A DNA stretch of 64,000 bases from Bacillus sp. Marseille-Q3570 (GCF_946151055.1 NZ_CAMGYZ010000018.1:22734-86733), one strand, 5' to 3'; shown: positions 1-11,971, counted from the stretch's first letter. Notes: a model not told the origin generated them from the letters alone. A program made the numbers and translations.

Positions 1-1412
1 GGACGACGACATTCATTTGCGACAACCTGATGCTTTTGCCACTAGAAAAAAAGAAAGCGCTTTCGTTCATGACTGACATCAATGAACTGCCCTACTCGTT
101 TTTCTGGTGGTGCCGTTATGATTCGCAAACAAAACTGCAGAATGAGGATGAGGTTTTTTCTGAGGAGATGTTCGATCAATTCCTCGATCATCCCTATACC
201 TTGCAAGGTGGTGAATTGACGAACTGGCCGCAAGTGCTGAAAGGCGATGATAAGACACTCCATTGGATGCAGGAGACGAAAAGGCGAGGGTTGAAAATCG
301 AAAGCCATCTGCCTGGTGCATCTGAACGGACTTTAGCAAAGCTGGCTGTGCTCGGAGCGGATTGTGATCATGAAGCAATGACCGGAGAGGAAGCGGTCCT
401 GCGCATGTCGCTCGGCTACACGACTTCGCTCCGCTATTCGTCGATCCGTCCGGACTTGCCACACATTTTAGAAGAAATGCTTGCGCTTGGTGTCGAAAAT
501 TTTGATCGCGTGTTGATGACGACGGACGGCTCAACACCTAATTTCCATCGTGATGGCGTGACGGATGTTGTGCTGCGAATCGCTCTTGAAAAAGGAATCC
601 CAGTAGAAGATGCGTATGCGATGGTCTCCTATAATATTGCTCGTCATTACGGGATCGATCATCAGTACGGAATGATTGCGCCTGGGCGGGTCGCGAACCT
701 GAATGTTTTAAGAGATCCGAAAGAACCGACGCCAGAGGCTGTTTTATCGAAAGGAAAATGGATCACAGAGGAGGACCCGCAAGTCGTCTTCAATTGGGCG
801 GATTATGATATCAAGCCATATGATCTTGATTGGGCGTTGAAAATGGAGGACCTCGAAGTCGTATCTCCAGCAGGGATTGATATGGTGAACTCGGTGATTA
901 CGAAGCCTTACAAAACTGAACTCGATTTTACAGGTGAAGAACTTGCCCACGATCAGGATGAAAGTTTTTTTGCGTTGGTCGATCGGAACGGAAAGTGGCG
1001 TGTCAATGCGATGCTGAAAGGCTTCGCGACAGGCGTCTCAGGGTTTGTCAGTTCATATTCGAATAGCGCTGACATATTATTGATAGGAAAAAGCAAAAAA
1101 GATATGGTGACAGCTTTCGAACGGTTGAAGGAAATAGGCGGTGGGATCGTGCTTGTCGAAAAAGGTGAGGTCATATGTGAAATCCCGCTTACGCTGAATG
1201 GCGGCTGCTCCACAGAGCCGATGGAAACGGTCATGGACCAGCAGGATCAACTGGTTAAAGAACTGAAGGAGCGGGGCTATCCTTTTGTAGATCCGATCTA
1301 CAGTCTGTTATTTTTTTCATCGACTCATTTGCCTTATATCCGTATCACGCCAAGCGGCATTGTCGATGTCTTGAAAAATGAGGTACTGTCCTTTCCTGTT
1401 GTAATGCGTTAA
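1..1412 (+). CDS. yerA: Adenine deaminase-like amidohydrolase, 5' end cut off by the window
   Basis: This is the C-terminal part of a metal-dependent amidohydrolase of the adenine deaminase family, which converts adenine to hypoxanthine in purine salvage. The reading frame is open from base 3, before the first internal ATG at 30, and the residues there (TTTFICDNL) fit the family, so the true start lies upstream of the window. About 470 residues of an expected roughly 580 are visible. The stretches MTTDGS and IAPGRVANL match the conserved aspartate loop and the Pro-Gly-Arg-x-Ala-Asn/Asp-Leu turn of the amidohydrolase fold. Its place before yerB-yerC-pcrB matches B. subtilis yerA, whose deaminase activity is assigned by similarity. 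I am sure of the family and less sure of the substrate. Confidence 0.85.
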   Translation, partial: TTTFICDNLMLLPLEKKKALSFMTDINELPYSFFWWCRYDSQTKLQNEDEVFSEEMFDQFLDHPYTLQGGELTNWPQVLKGDDKTLHWMQETKRRGLKIESHLPGASERTLAKLAVLGADCDHEAMTGEEAVLRMSLGYTTSLRYSSIRPDLPHILEEMLALGVENFDRVLMTTDGSTPNFHRDGVTDVVLRIALEKGIPVEDAYAMVSYNIARHYGIDHQYGMIAPGRVANLNVLRDPKEPTPEAVLSKGKWITEEDPQVVFNWADYDIKPYDLDWALKMEDLEVVSPAGIDMVNSVITKPYKTELDFTGEELAHDQDESFFALVDRNGKWRVNAMLKGFATGVSGFVSSYSNSADILLIGKSKKDMVTAFERLKEIGGGIVLVEKGEVICEIPLTLNGGCSTEPMETVMDQQDQLVKELKERGYPFVDPIYSLLFFSSTHLPYIRITPSGIVDVLKNEVLSFPVVMR

Positions 1413-1420
1413 ACTGTAGT

Positions 1421-1696
1421 TAGTTGAGAAATTATTAACGGCGAATATTCGACGCACAGGACGTGCTAGTACTGCCGTTGTCACAGGACGTGACGCTTTT
1501 AGGCAGTGATCGTTACTTGGTTTTTGCGGTCCTCAAGTATTATTCATACGTTCCGGTCCTCAAAACCAGCGTGCCTCAATCTTTCGACGTACAGGACGTA
1601 CTAGTGCCGGCGTTGTCACAGGACGTGACGTATTTAGCCGGTGTTGTTTCTAATTCGTCAACAGAAGATTAATCCAAGTAGTTGAGAAATTATTAA
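1421..1696. repeat. 258-base intergenic module bounded by an 18-base direct repeat
   Basis: The sequence TAGTTGAGAAATTATTAA occurs at 1421-1438 and again at 1679-1696. Between the two copies lie two diverged copies of a block beginning TTCGACG and ending ACAGGACGTGACG (from 1448 and from 1583), and a shorter CGGTCCTCAA doublet near 1527 and 1554. A 69-residue open frame (1463-1672) only reflects the repeats: it has no ribosome site and a repetitive translation, so I do not call it a gene. The layout suggests an inserted or duplicated non-coding unit. Confidence 0.7.
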
Positions 1697-1794
1697 TGAA
1701 TCATCACTGTAGTCTTAGAGGGCTTTTTATAGGGTCATCGGTCAAGGGTTGTTCTGAGAGGGAATCAGGGAAATACTAGGGGGAGTTTTACCAA

Positions 1795-2841
1795 ATGAAT
1801 AAGAAAAGGTTGTTTGTTACGTGTTTTGTAGCATTGATCCTTATGCTTTCGGCGTGTAGTTCGAAGGAAACAGCAAAGCCAAGTGATGACGCTGCTTCTA
1901 AAGACACTGGCATCGAGAAGAAAGAAGTGGACGACAAGCCGAGATTCGCGTATACGTTTCCGCTGACAGGCAAAGGGACAGACGAAGCGCTGGCATCAAG
2001 AGCGGTAGCGGTAATGGTCAACAATGCACCAGAAGCAAGACCGCAATCCGGTTTGCATAAAGCCGACATCGTCTATGAAGTTTTAGCGGAAGGGAAAATC
2101 ACAAGATTGCTTGCGGTTTTTCAGAGTGAGGAGCCTGACGTGATCGGACCGGTCAGAAGTGCGCGTGACTACTACGTGAGACTCAGCAACGGATTCGATG
2201 CGATTTACATCCACCATGGGTGGAGTCCGGCAGCAAAAACGATGCTGACTTCGGGAAACATTGACTCGCTGAATGGCTTGTATTACGATGGGACATTATT
2301 CAAGCGTGCGAATTTCCGGAAAGCACCGCATAATTCGTATATCACCTACGAAAACATCATGAAGGAATCTGAGAAAAAGAAGTTCGAATTGAAGCAGGAG
2401 ATTCCAGCGTTTTCATTTTTAAAAGAGGATGAAGTGACGGCAATTGAAGGGGATCCCGCAAGTACAGTGACTGTTTCATACGGTGATCATTATAAAGTGC
2501 ACTACCGCTATCAATCTGAAAAAGGCACATACTTGAGATATGTAAACAATGAGAAAACTGTCGACAGGGAAACGGAAATACCGATTGAACTTGAAAATGT
2601 ACTGGTCGTCGGTGCTGATCATAAGGTCATTGACAGTGCCGGTCGTCGTAACATCAATCTTGATAGTGGCGGTGACGCAATCCTATTCCAACAAGGGAAG
2701 TCACAAGAGATAAATTGGAAGAATGAAAATGGACGTATCATTCCAGTGAAAGATGGAGCAGAGGTTCCGTTCGTACCAGGCAAGACATGGGTGAATCTGG
2801 TGCCTGCGTCAGACCTTGGTCCAAACGTAAACTGGGAATAG
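1795..2841 (+). CDS. yerB: YerB-like DUF3048 lipoprotein
   Basis: This is a 348-residue exported lipoprotein of the DUF3048 family, whose role is not established. The N-terminus has a lysine-rich start, a hydrophobic stretch and a lipobox LSAC, giving a lipidated cysteine at about residue 21 followed by a charged linker. The DUF3048 body starts near residue 60 and includes the conserved segments RPQSGLHKADIVYE and GPVRSARDYY. A GGGGGAG ribosome site lies about nine bases before the ATG. It is followed by yerC after 21 bases, as in B. subtilis, so the two probably share a transcript. Family and location are clear. The function is unknown. Confidence 0.92.
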   Translation: MNKKRLFVTCFVALILMLSACSSKETAKPSDDAASKDTGIEKKEVDDKPRFAYTFPLTGKGTDEALASRAVAVMVNNAPEARPQSGLHKADIVYEVLAEGKITRLLAVFQSEEPDVIGPVRSARDYYVRLSNGFDAIYIHHGWSPAAKTMLTSGNIDSLNGLYYDGTLFKRANFRKAPHNSYITYENIMKESEKKKFELKQEIPAFSFLKEDEVTAIEGDPASTVTVSYGDHYKVHYRYQSEKGTYLRYVNNEKTVDRETEIPIELENVLVVGADHKVIDSAGRRNINLDSGGDAILFQQGKSQEINWKNENGRIIPVKDGAEVPFVPGKTWVNLVPASDLGPNVNWE

Positions 2842-2862
2842 TTTTGGAGGAGTGATTAAGGG

Positions 2863-3162
2863 ATGCAAATTGATAAACTAAGAGGAAAAACATTGGATCA
2901 GCTATTCGATGCGATTCTGACGCTGAAAGACCGGGAAGAGTGCTATCGGTTCTTCGACGATCTAGCGACAATCAATGAGATCCAGTCGTTGGCACAGCGT
3001 CTGGAAGTGGCGCGTATGCTGCGTGAAGGCTATACGTATCATAAAATCGAAAAAGAAACGGGTGCAAGCACAGCGACGATCTCACGTGTGAAGCGCTGTC
3101 TCAACTACGGGAACGACACCTATGAAATGGCGCTTGACCGCGTCCATAACAAATCTGAATAG
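2863..3162 (+). CDS. yerC: YerC/YecD-type TrpR-superfamily DNA-binding protein
   Basis: This is a 99-residue protein of the YerC/YecD branch of the TrpR-like fold. The helix-turn-helix lies near residues 58-82 (YTYHKIEKETGASTATISRVKR), with the T-A-T-I-S-R-V-K recognition helix typical of the family. Family members are proposed transcription regulators with mostly unknown targets. The gene follows yerB by 21 bases, has a GGAGG ribosome site, and is closed by a strong hairpin terminator starting nine bases after its stop. The length matches the family's usual 95-105 residues. Confidence 0.92.
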   Translation: MQIDKLRGKTLDQLFDAILTLKDREECYRFFDDLATINEIQSLAQRLEVARMLREGYTYHKIEKETGASTATISRVKRCLNYGNDTYEMALDRVHNKSE

Positions 3163-3170
3163 ATGAAAAG

Positions 3171-3200
3171 GGGCTGACTTTAGCGAGTCAGTCCTTTCTT
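3171..3200 (+). terminator. Rho-independent terminator after yerC
   Basis: A nine-base-pair stem (GGGCTGACT at 3171-3179 with AGTCAGTCC at 3186-3194, one G-U pair) closes a six-base loop and is followed by TTTCTT. It ends the yerB-yerC transcript. Confidence 0.85.
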
Positions 3201-3265
3201 ATGGAATCATGCCGGTAAAAAAGGATTCAAACAGTCTTTCAATTTGGAACTTTGAGGGAAGAACG

Positions 3266-3373
3266 ACAAAAATAAGAGATTTTCTTCAAAAATTTCGAAA
3301 AAACTACAAAAGTAACCTTCAGAATTACAAAAAATTGAAAATAACTTCAAAAATGGTGCGATTAACAACAAAC
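3266..3373. repeat. Phased array with 20-21 base period, core CAAAAAT
   Basis: The core (T/A)(T/A)CAAAAAT or close variants starts at 3267, 3287, 3307, 3328, 3348 and 3369, with steps of 20, 20, 21, 20 and 21 bases. The stretch lies between the yerC terminator and the pcrB promoter and fills most of the roughly 300-base gap. A 64-residue open frame across it (3209-3403) has no ribosome site and looks incidental. It resembles four other arrays in this window that have different cores but the same period. Confidence 0.65.
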
Positions 3374-3396
3374 GTCGATTCGACTCTGAACCTCAG

Positions 3397-3425
3397 TTTT
3401 TAACGGTACCCTTTTCTGTTATAAT
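3397..3425 (+). promoter_or_regulatory. Probable sigma-A promoter of pcrB
   Basis: A perfect TATAAT at 3420-3425 is preceded by an extended -10 TG at 3417-3418. The -35 at the right distance (TTTTTA, 3397-3402) is weak, so the extended -10 probably carries the promoter. The pcrB start lies 35 bases downstream. Confidence 0.6.
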
Positions 3426-3460
3426 CCTTAAAGGAAGTGTTTACTTAGGAGGACAGCCTT

Positions 3461-4147
3461 ATGTTTGAATATAAAGAATGGAAGCACGTCTTCAAGCTGG
3501 ATCCGGACAAGGAGATCACCCCTGAAGCCCTGGATCAGATCTGCGAGTCAGGGACAGATGCGGTAATCGTCGGCGGGAGTGACGGAGTGACGCTTGAAAA
3601 TACGATCGACCTTCTATCCCGGATCCGCAAATACACCGTCCCTTGTGTGCTCGAGGTTTCGAACATCGAATCGATCACGCCGGGATTTGATTTTTATTTT
3701 GTGCCCAGTGTGCTTAACAGCAAGAACCCGGATTGGATCGTCGGTCTGCACCGGGAAGCGATCAAGGAATACGGTGAGCTCATCAACTGGGACGAGCTTG
3801 TGACGGAAGGTTACTGCATCGTGAACGGTGAGTCGAAGGCGGCGGAAGTTTCAGAGGCCGACTCAGACTTGAACACAGAGGACATCCTCGCATACGCAAG
3901 GATTGCTGAGCATATGTTCCAGCTTCCGATCTTTTATCTGGAGTACAGCGGGGCATATGGCGATGTGGAAGCGGTAAAAGATGTGAGCACGATCCTCGAT
4001 AAGGCACGTTTCTATTATGGCGGCGGCATCAAAAGTGAAGAACAGGCTAGAGAGATGGCGCAATTTGCTGATACAATAGTCGTTGGGAACATCATTTATG
4101 ATGATTTGGAAGCAGCGATCAAAACGGTGAAAGTAGTTAAAGGATGA
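3461..4147 (+). CDS. pcrB: Heptaprenylglyceryl phosphate synthase PcrB
   Basis: This 228-residue TIM-barrel enzyme joins a polyprenyl (heptaprenyl in Bacillus) group to sn-glycerol-1-phosphate, giving archaeal-type ether lipids of low abundance. Visible family segments are [14 protein letters not shown] near residue 35 and the phosphate-binding [12 protein letters not shown] and [11 protein letters not shown] near the C-terminus. The start is fixed by AGGAGG eight bases upstream. It is directly followed by pcrA, as in B. subtilis, and the length matches the family. Confidence 0.95.
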   Translation: MFEYKEWKHVFKLDPDKEITPEALDQICESGTDAVIVGGSDGVTLENTIDLLSRIRKYTVPCVLEVSNIESITPGFDFYFVPSVLNSKNPDWIVGLHREAIKEYGELINWDELVTEGYCIVNGESKAAEVSEADSDLNTEDILAYARIAEHMFQLPIFYLEYSGAYGDVEAVKDVSTILDKARFYYGGGIKSEEQAREMAQFADTIVVGNIIYDDLEAAIKTVKVVKG

Positions 4148-4216
4148 ATTGTATTTTCAGCTTGCTTCGATTAAAATAAAAGATAGGAACATACGTTTGT
4201 GTAGGTGGTGGATAAT

Positions 4217-6436
4217 GTGCAACAAATTGTTGAACGGCTGCTGTCGGGGCTGAATCCTGAACAGAAGAAAGCGGTCAAGCATACAGAAGGACCCCTCTTG
4301 ATCATGGCAGGAGCGGGGAGTGGAAAGACACGGGTTTTAACCCATCGGATCGCGTATTTGTTAGTGGAAAAAGGTGTTGCCCCGTGGAACATCCTTGCGA
4401 TCACGTTTACGAATAAAGCAGCGAGAGAAATGCAATCTAGGGTTGCGGCGATTACCGGACCGGCTGCGGAAAGCATCTGGATATCGACGTTCCACTCGAT
4501 GTGCGTACGGATTTTAAGAAGGGATTCCGACCGGATTGGAATCAACCGCAACTTCACGATCCTCGATGCGACAGATCAGCTGTCTGTCATCAAACAGGCG
4601 CTTAAAGACCTGAACCTTGATACGAAAAAGTTCGATGCGAGAGGGATCCTCGGAACGATCAGTTCAGCGAAGAACGAACTGAAGACTGCCGCTGATTTTC
4701 AGAAGACAGCTCAGGGAATGTACGAAGAGGTAGCAGCAGATGTTTACGAGGTGTACGAAAAGCAACTTCGAAAAAACCATGCCCTCGACTTCGATGACTT
4801 GATCATGTCGACGATCAAGCTTTTTCAACGTGTCCCAGAGGTGCTCGAGCATTATCAGCGTAAGTTCCAGTACATACACGTGGATGAGTACCAGGATACG
4901 AACCGCGCGCAATATGTGCTCGTGAACCTTTTGGCTGAACGGTACAGGAACCTTTGTGTCGTCGGGGACTCGGATCAATCGATCTATCGCTGGCGCGGGG
5001 CGGACATCGCGAACATCCTCTCGTTCGAGCAGGACTATGCGGATGCTGAAGTGATCTTGCTTGAGCAGAACTACCGCTCGACGAAACGGATCCTCCAGGC
5101 GGCGAACGAAGTGATCCAGAACAACACAGGACGTAAGCCGAAGAATCTTTGGACAGACAATACCGATGGGCAGAACATCAGTTACTACCAGGCTGACAGT
5201 GAGCACACGGAAAGCTATTTCATCGTCGGAAAGATCAAGGAAATGCTGCAAGGGGAGCGGAAGCCTTCGGATGTCGCAATCCTTTACCGGACGAATGCAC
5301 AATCGCGTGTCATAGAGGAAGCGCTCGTCAAATCGAACATCGCTTACCAAATTGTCGGCGGTACGAAGTTCTACGATCGTAAGGAAATCAAGGATATCCT
5401 TGCGTATTTGCGTCTGATCGCGAATCCGGATGACGATATCAGTTTGAGTCGAATCATCAATGTGCCGAGAAGAGGAATCGGTGCTTCGACACTTGATAAA
5501 ATCGTCCAGCATGCCGCTATGCATGACCTTTCCATCATGGATGCACTCGGTGAGGTCGAGCTGATGGGCTTGAGCGCCCGTTTCGTGAACGCGCTCACTG
5601 AATTCCGCGATCAAGTGATGAATTGGTCGAAAATGCAAGAATATCTTTCGGTCACTGAATTGACGGAAGAAGTTCTGGAGAAGACTGGTTATAAGGAAGC
5701 TTTGGAAAAAGAGAAGACGATCGAGTCGCAGAGCCGGCTTGAGAACCTTGATGAATTCCTGTCAGTCACACAGGAGTTCGAAAAGCAGAATGAAGATAAA
5801 AGCTTGATTGCCTTCCTGACGGATCTTGCCCTGATCGCTGATATCGACAAGATGGACGATGATGAAGAGGACAAGAAGAAGGATGGCGTTGTGCTTATGA
5901 CGCTTCACTCCGCAAAGGGTCTTGAATTTCCTGTCGTCTTTTTGATGGGACTTGAAGAAGGCATCTTTCCGCATAGCCGTTCCATTTTCGATGACGATGA
6001 AATGGAAGAGGAACGCCGTCTAGCTTATGTCGGGATCACCCGTGCGGAAGAAGAGCTGTTTTTAACGAATGCAAAAATGCGTACGCTATACGGGAAAACG
6101 ACGATGAACGCACCTTCCCGTTTTATAAACGAGATTCCGGATGAGATTGTGGAATCGTTGAATGAAGAGCAAGAAACGTTGCCGTGGCAGAAAACGTCTA
6201 ATCAGATGCCGACTGCTGGTGCACCACGTCGATCACATCGGATGGCTCCTGCTCGTAAAAGCGGCGAATCGCTTGACTGGAGTGTCGGTGACAAAGCGAA
6301 GCATGGCAAATGGGGTGTCGGAACGGTCGTCAGTACAAAGGGTGAAGGCGAGTCGCTCGAGCTCGATATCGCATTCCCGCAGCCGACTGGCATCAAGCGT
6401 TTGCTGGCGAAGTTCGCACCGATCGAAAAAGCATAG
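4217..6436 (+). CDS. pcrA: ATP-dependent DNA helicase PcrA (UvrD/Rep family)
   Basis: This is the essential superfamily 1A 3'-5' helicase of Gram-positives, acting in repair, plasmid replication and conflict clearance with RNA polymerase. With a GTG start at 4217 it has 739 residues. AGGTGG sits about eight bases upstream, and the N-terminus then matches B. subtilis PcrA in length, so I prefer it to in-frame GTGs at 4205 and 4208. Walker A is AGSGKT (Lys37), motif II is DEYQDTN, motif III is [14 protein letters not shown], and motif VI is [10 protein letters not shown]. The C-terminal Tudor-like end ([18 protein letters not shown]) is the RNA-polymerase-contact region in this family. ligA follows 27 bases on. 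Confidence 0.96.
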   Translation: MQQIVERLLSGLNPEQKKAVKHTEGPLLIMAGAGSGKTRVLTHRIAYLLVEKGVAPWNILAITFTNKAAREMQSRVAAITGPAAESIWISTFHSMCVRILRRDSDRIGINRNFTILDATDQLSVIKQALKDLNLDTKKFDARGILGTISSAKNELKTAADFQKTAQGMYEEVAADVYEVYEKQLRKNHALDFDDLIMSTIKLFQRVPEVLEHYQRKFQYIHVDEYQDTNRAQYVLVNLLAERYRNLCVVGDSDQSIYRWRGADIANILSFEQDYADAEVILLEQNYRSTKRILQAANEVIQNNTGRKPKNLWTDNTDGQNISYYQADSEHTESYFIVGKIKEMLQGERKPSDVAILYRTNAQSRVIEEALVKSNIAYQIVGGTKFYDRKEIKDILAYLRLIANPDDDISLSRIINVPRRGIGASTLDKIVQHAAMHDLSIMDALGEVELMGLSARFVNALTEFRDQVMNWSKMQEYLSVTELTEEVLEKTGYKEALEKEKTIESQSRLENLDEFLSVTQEFEKQNEDKSLIAFLTDLALIADIDKMDDDEEDKKKDGVVLMTLHSAKGLEFPVVFLMGLEEGIFPHSRSIFDDDEMEEERRLAYVGITRAEEELFLTNAKMRTLYGKTTMNAPSRFINEIPDEIVESLNEEQETLPWQKTSNQMPTAGAPRRSHRMAPARKSGESLDWSVGDKAKHGKWGVGTVVSTKGEGESLELDIAFPQPTGIKRLLAKFAPIEKA

Positions 6437-8470
<2,034 letters not shown>

Positions 8471-8489
8471 GGAGTGTGCAGTTTAGGGG

Positions 8490-9686
8490 ATGTATAAAAA
8501 GCTATTCGTGATACTCAGTGCCACACTGATCCTTTTGTCCGGATGTATGCCCTTTGATAATCTGAAACGTGATGAAGTCGTGGAAGATGAAGCCAACGAT
8601 AATGAACAGGCGATTCCTCTGCATAATATCAACACGACAGATGACAAGTATTATAAGTCGTTGAAAAATTATGAGCCAGGAGCAGCGCGCGGAGAAATTT
8701 CATACGGTGTCGATAATCGGATCGATGTCGATGAACTGGAAACAGGGTTGATGAGAATTTCAAAAGAGACGTTCTCGATTGATAATTATTATTTTCAAAA
8801 TGGCCAATACTTGTCGAAGGGGACCATCCGGAACTGGTTGAAGCGCACTTCAGAAGAGTCCGGGAAATCCGATGATAAATTCATTCAAAAGGGCTTGAAT
8901 CCAGGGATTAATGAAAAAGCCTACCAGAATGCCTCTGTAGATGAGAGGAAGGAAATGCTGAAGAAGAATCCGAAAATCCTCTCTTATATCTTGGAGCAGA
9001 ATTATTTGCAGGACAGTGGGAAGGATTCGGTTAAACTTGGAGGCATTTCGCTCGCCTTGTCCTTCCACTCGACCTATTATTTTACCGTCCAGGATGACCA
9101 GGGACGGCTTCACAGAGATGAGGTCAAGCTGACAGCGTCTGAAGTGAGGGAGTATGCGCAAAAGACCGGTCAGGAAGTGATCAACCGCCTGCGCCAGCAT
9201 CCTGAGCTTCAGGATGTGCCGATTACGGTCGGACTTTTCTATGAAGAAAAGCATGGTGCTGTCGTGCCTGGCAACTATTTTGCGAAAACAGTCGTGAAAG
9301 GCGGACAGACGAAAGCGAATTGGGAAAACGTCAATGAGAAGTACTACTTTTTCCCTTCTGGTAAAGCAGAAGAAGATCATCGCGAGGACTATAACACGTT
9401 CGTCCAATTTGAAGAGAAAATCAAAGAGTACTTCCCGAACTATATCGGAGTCGTCGGTAAAGCGTTGTACCGCAACGACCGGATTTCGAAGCTGACGATT
9501 GAAATCCCGATGCAGTTCAACGGGAAGGCAGAAGTCATTTCATTCACGCAATATGTGAACTATCTGGTGAAGCAGTACTTCCCGGATGAGGTCGTCGAGG
9601 TCAACATCAAATCCTCGCTCGAACAGAACGAAAGCCTGATCGTATCCGACCCATCTAAAGAAGACTCGGTTGTGCACATCTACTAG
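8490..9686 (+). CDS. camS: CamS-family lipoprotein (YerH)
   Basis: This 398-residue lipoprotein belongs to the CamS family, named for the enterococcal sex-pheromone precursor whose signal peptide is processed into a pheromone. In bacilli the role is unknown. The N-terminus MYKKLFVILSATLILLSGC is a lipoprotein signal with lipobox LSGC. The mature part is charged and has no membrane segments. It lies 19 bases after ligA and matches yerH in B. subtilis gene order. The ribosome site is not clean: AGGGG touches the ATG and GGAG is 15 bases away, so the start could be slightly off. A strong terminator follows. Confidence 0.9.
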   Translation: MYKKLFVILSATLILLSGCMPFDNLKRDEVVEDEANDNEQAIPLHNINTTDDKYYKSLKNYEPGAARGEISYGVDNRIDVDELETGLMRISKETFSIDNYYFQNGQYLSKGTIRNWLKRTSEESGKSDDKFIQKGLNPGINEKAYQNASVDERKEMLKKNPKILSYILEQNYLQDSGKDSVKLGGISLALSFHSTYYFTVQDDQGRLHRDEVKLTASEVREYAQKTGQEVINRLRQHPELQDVPITVGLFYEEKHGAVVPGNYFAKTVVKGGQTKANWENVNEKYYFFPSGKAEEDHREDYNTFVQFEEKIKEYFPNYIGVVGKALYRNDRISKLTIEIPMQFNGKAEVISFTQYVNYLVKQYFPDEVVEVNIKSSLEQNESLIVSDPSKEDSVVHIY

Positions 9687-9711
9687 GATTGAAGAAGGAA
9701 GAACAATGATG

Positions 9712-9747
9712 AACAGAATGGACAAACAACGTCCATTCTGTTTTTTA
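9712..9747 (+). terminator. Rho-independent terminator after camS
   Basis: A perfect 12-base-pair stem AACAGAATGGAC / GTCCATTCTGTT (9712-9723 with 9731-9742) encloses a seven-base loop and runs into a T-rich tract. It closes the pcrA-ligA-camS transcript. Confidence 0.93.
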
Positions 9748-9798
9748 TGTGGGGGAAGGGGCTAGAGAGTTAGCAGCGCGGGCATTTTTTACTAATTC

Positions 9799-9910
9799 GC
9801 GAGATTATGAACTGCATTGGCGAGAATATGTCCAGTTTTCGCGAGATTATCCACAAAAACTGGCGAGATAATGCGTTGTTTTCGCGAGATTCCGGTGATA
9901 TTCCGCCAGA
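9799..9910. repeat. Phased array with 21-base period, core GCGAGATTAT
   Basis: The core GCGAGA (often extended to TCGCGAGATTAT) starts at 9799, 9820, 9841, 9863 and 9884, with a degraded sixth unit GCCAGA at 9905. Steps are 21, 21, 22, 21 and 21 bases. The bases between cores differ from unit to unit, so the core and not the whole unit is preserved. It lies between the camS terminator and a GGTGCC-type repeat. Short minus-strand open frames crossing it have no ribosome sites. Confidence 0.75.
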
Positions 9911-9916
9911 ATAACC

Positions 9917-10031
9917 AGTCGGTGCCTGACACCAACTGAGATGCCTTGTGGGAGAAGGGTTTTGGAACGGTGCCAGGTACACTTTGAAAAGCCTTGGGAG
10001 AGTAGGAGTTCAAAAGGGTACCTGACACACA
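9917..10031. repeat. GGTGCCAGGCACC-family repeat, copy 1
   Basis: Three boxes of the dispersed family are seen: GGTGCCTGACACC at 9921-9933, CGGTGCCAGGTAC at 9969-9981, and GGTACCTGACACAC near 10018-10030, with CCTTG(T)GGGAGA-type segments between them. The same box order recurs near 17.4, 26.9, 27.4 and 30.0 kb. The rest of the gap up to the promoter at 10208 shows nothing else I can name. Confidence 0.7.
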
Positions 10032-10207
10032 TAATTTACACACTAAATTTTTCTTTTACCGTTTTTGCATAAAGGTTTAATAATGATTTGCGGATGAATG
10101 CTTGGAGTACAAGGGATTATCAGCTTTTTTCGCTGTATTTCTAATCATCACCGTGAGTAAAAATCAATCGTTTGTGGATGAAATATTCTGACTATTACTG
10201 GATGTTT

Positions 10208-10236
10208 GAAAGCATAATTTTCATAGTGTAGAATGA
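10208..10236 (+). promoter_or_regulatory. Sigma-A promoter of the P5C dehydrogenase gene
   Basis: TTGAAA at 10208-10213 and TAGAAT at 10231-10236 are separated by 17 bases, about 70 bases before the start codon. Both boxes differ from consensus by one base. Confidence 0.7.
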
Positions 10237-10306
10237 GGATGTAATTGAAAACTTTTGTATGCGTTTTCAATACTACTCTATTGCGATATTGGAGGGGTTC
10301 ATTCTT

Positions 10307-11857
10307 ATGGTAGTACCTTACAAACACGAGCCATTTACTGATTTTTCCGTGAAGGAAAATCGTGAAGCTTTTGAAGAGGCTTTGAAAAAAGTCGAGAACG
10401 AATTATTAGGTAAAGACTATGACCTGATCATCAATGGAGAGTATGTCTCTACAGATGAAAAGATCGTGTCGATCAATCCTGCGAATAAGGAAGAGGTCAT
10501 CGGTCGTGTTTCAAAAGCGAACCAAGAGCTCGCTGAAAAGGCGATGCAATCTGCGGACAAAGCTTTTGAAACTTGGCGCAAGGTAGATCCGGAAGAACGT
10601 GCGAACGTATTATTCCGTGCTGCTGCAGAAATTCGCCGCCGTAAGCATGAATTCTCTGCTTTGATGGTAAAAGAAGCAGGTAAGCCGTGGAAGGAAGCGG
10701 ACGCTGATACAGCTGAAGCGATTGATTTCCTAGAGTATTACGGACGTCAAATGCTTGAAATCAAGGACGGTAAACCGATCCAAAGTCGTTCGATCGAACA
10801 CAACCAATACAAATACATTCCTTTAGGTGTTGGAATTACGATTTCTCCATGGAATTTTCCGTTTGCGATCATGGCTGGAACAACAGTTGCACCGATCGTC
10901 ACTGGTAACACTGTCATTTTAAAACCAGCAAGTGCGACCCCAGTCGTTGCAGCATGGTTCGCGGATGTGATGCTTAAAGCTGGGACTCCTGCAGGCGTAT
11001 TGAACTACCTGCCTGGAAGCGGTTCTGAAGTTGGGGACTATCTTGTCGATCACCCAAGAACTCGTTTCATCAGCTTCACAGGTTCCCGTGATGTCGGTAC
11101 ACGTATCTGGGAACGTGCAGCAAAAATCCAGGACGGCCAAAAGTGGCTTAAGCGTGTAATCGTGGAAATGGGCGGTAAAGATACTGTGGTCGTCGATAAA
11201 GACGCTGACCTTGATCTCGCAGCTCAATCGATCGTATTCTCAGCATTCGGATTCGCTGGACAAAAATGTTCTGCTGGTTCACGTGCGGTTGTTCACCAGG
11301 ATATCTATGACGAAGTTCTTGAAAGAGCGGTCAAGCTTACAAAAGAGCTTAATGTCGGTGAACCTACTGACCACAACACGTACATGGGACCTGTCATCGA
11401 TAAAGGTGCTTATGACAAGATCATGAGCTACATTGAGATCGGTAATGAAGAAGGCCGTCTTATGGCTGGTGGAGAAGGAGACGATTCCAAAGGATTCTTC
11501 ATCCAACCGACGATCTTCGCTGATCTTGATCCGAAAGCTCGCCTCATGCAGGAAGAAATCTTCGGACCAGTTGTCGCATTCAGTAAAGCACGTGACTTCG
11601 ACCACATGCTCGAAATTGCAAACAACACAGAGTATGGTCTGACTGGAGCACTTCTTACAAACGACCGTGATAAAATCAAGCGCGCGAAAGAAGATTTCCA
11701 TGTTGGTAACCTATACTTCAACCGTGGATGTACAGGAGCAATCGTTGGCTATCAACCATTCGGTGGATTCAACATGTCTGGAACTGACTCCAAAGCTGGT
11801 GGACCAGACTACCTCGTACAACACATGCAACCGAAGACAACATCAGAAGGACTATAA
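10307..11857 (+). CDS. pruA: 1-pyrroline-5-carboxylate dehydrogenase
   Basis: This NAD-dependent aldehyde dehydrogenase oxidises glutamate semialdehyde/1-pyrroline-5-carboxylate to glutamate, the last step of proline and arginine breakdown. It has 516 residues from the ATG at 10307, which has GGAGGGG close upstream and gives an N-terminus ([11 protein letters not shown]) matching B. subtilis RocA. The catalytic cysteine is in [11 protein letters not shown] and the general-base glutamate is in [11 protein letters not shown]. The C-terminal [18 protein letters not shown] is typical of this subfamily. It has its own promoter and terminator and no proline dehydrogenase next to it, so it may serve both arginine and proline routes. 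A proline symporter lies 4 kb away. Confidence 0.95.
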   Translation: MVVPYKHEPFTDFSVKENREAFEEALKKVENELLGKDYDLIINGEYVSTDEKIVSINPANKEEVIGRVSKANQELAEKAMQSADKAFETWRKVDPEERANVLFRAAAEIRRRKHEFSALMVKEAGKPWKEADADTAEAIDFLEYYGRQMLEIKDGKPIQSRSIEHNQYKYIPLGVGITISPWNFPFAIMAGTTVAPIVTGNTVILKPASATPVVAAWFADVMLKAGTPAGVLNYLPGSGSEVGDYLVDHPRTRFISFTGSRDVGTRIWERAAKIQDGQKWLKRVIVEMGGKDTVVVDKDADLDLAAQSIVFSAFGFAGQKCSAGSRAVVHQDIYDEVLERAVKLTKELNVGEPTDHNTYMGPVIDKGAYDKIMSYIEIGNEEGRLMAGGEGDDSKGFFIQPTIFADLDPKARLMQEEIFGPVVAFSKARDFDHMLEIANNTEYGLTGALLTNDRDKIKRAKEDFHVGNLYFNRGCTGAIVGYQPFGGFNMSGTDSKAGGPDYLVQHMQPKTTSEGL

Positions 11858-11869
11858 GAAAAATACAGC

Positions 11870-11904
11870 AAACCCCTGTTGCCTTAGAGCGACGGGGGTT
11901 TTTC
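11870..11904 (+). terminator. Rho-independent terminator after pruA
   Basis: AACCCC (11871-11876) pairs with GGGGTT (11895-11900), with further imperfect pairing inside, followed by TTTTC. Confidence 0.85.
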
Positions 11905-11971
11905 TGTTTACCCTAAGCCTAAGCAAAGTTTATTTCTATTTTTCAGAAAAATAGAATGCAAATCAATTCAA

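Noticed and set aside
1463..1672. 69-residue open frame after yerA
   Set aside because: No ribosome site, repetitive translation that only mirrors the DNA repeats.
4664..5638. 324-residue minus-strand open frame
   Set aside because: Shadow of pcrA; the plus strand encodes all helicase motifs there.
9792..10043. Overlapping minus-strand frames over the repeats
   Set aside because: They span two kinds of repeat, have no ribosome sites and overlap each other in several frames.
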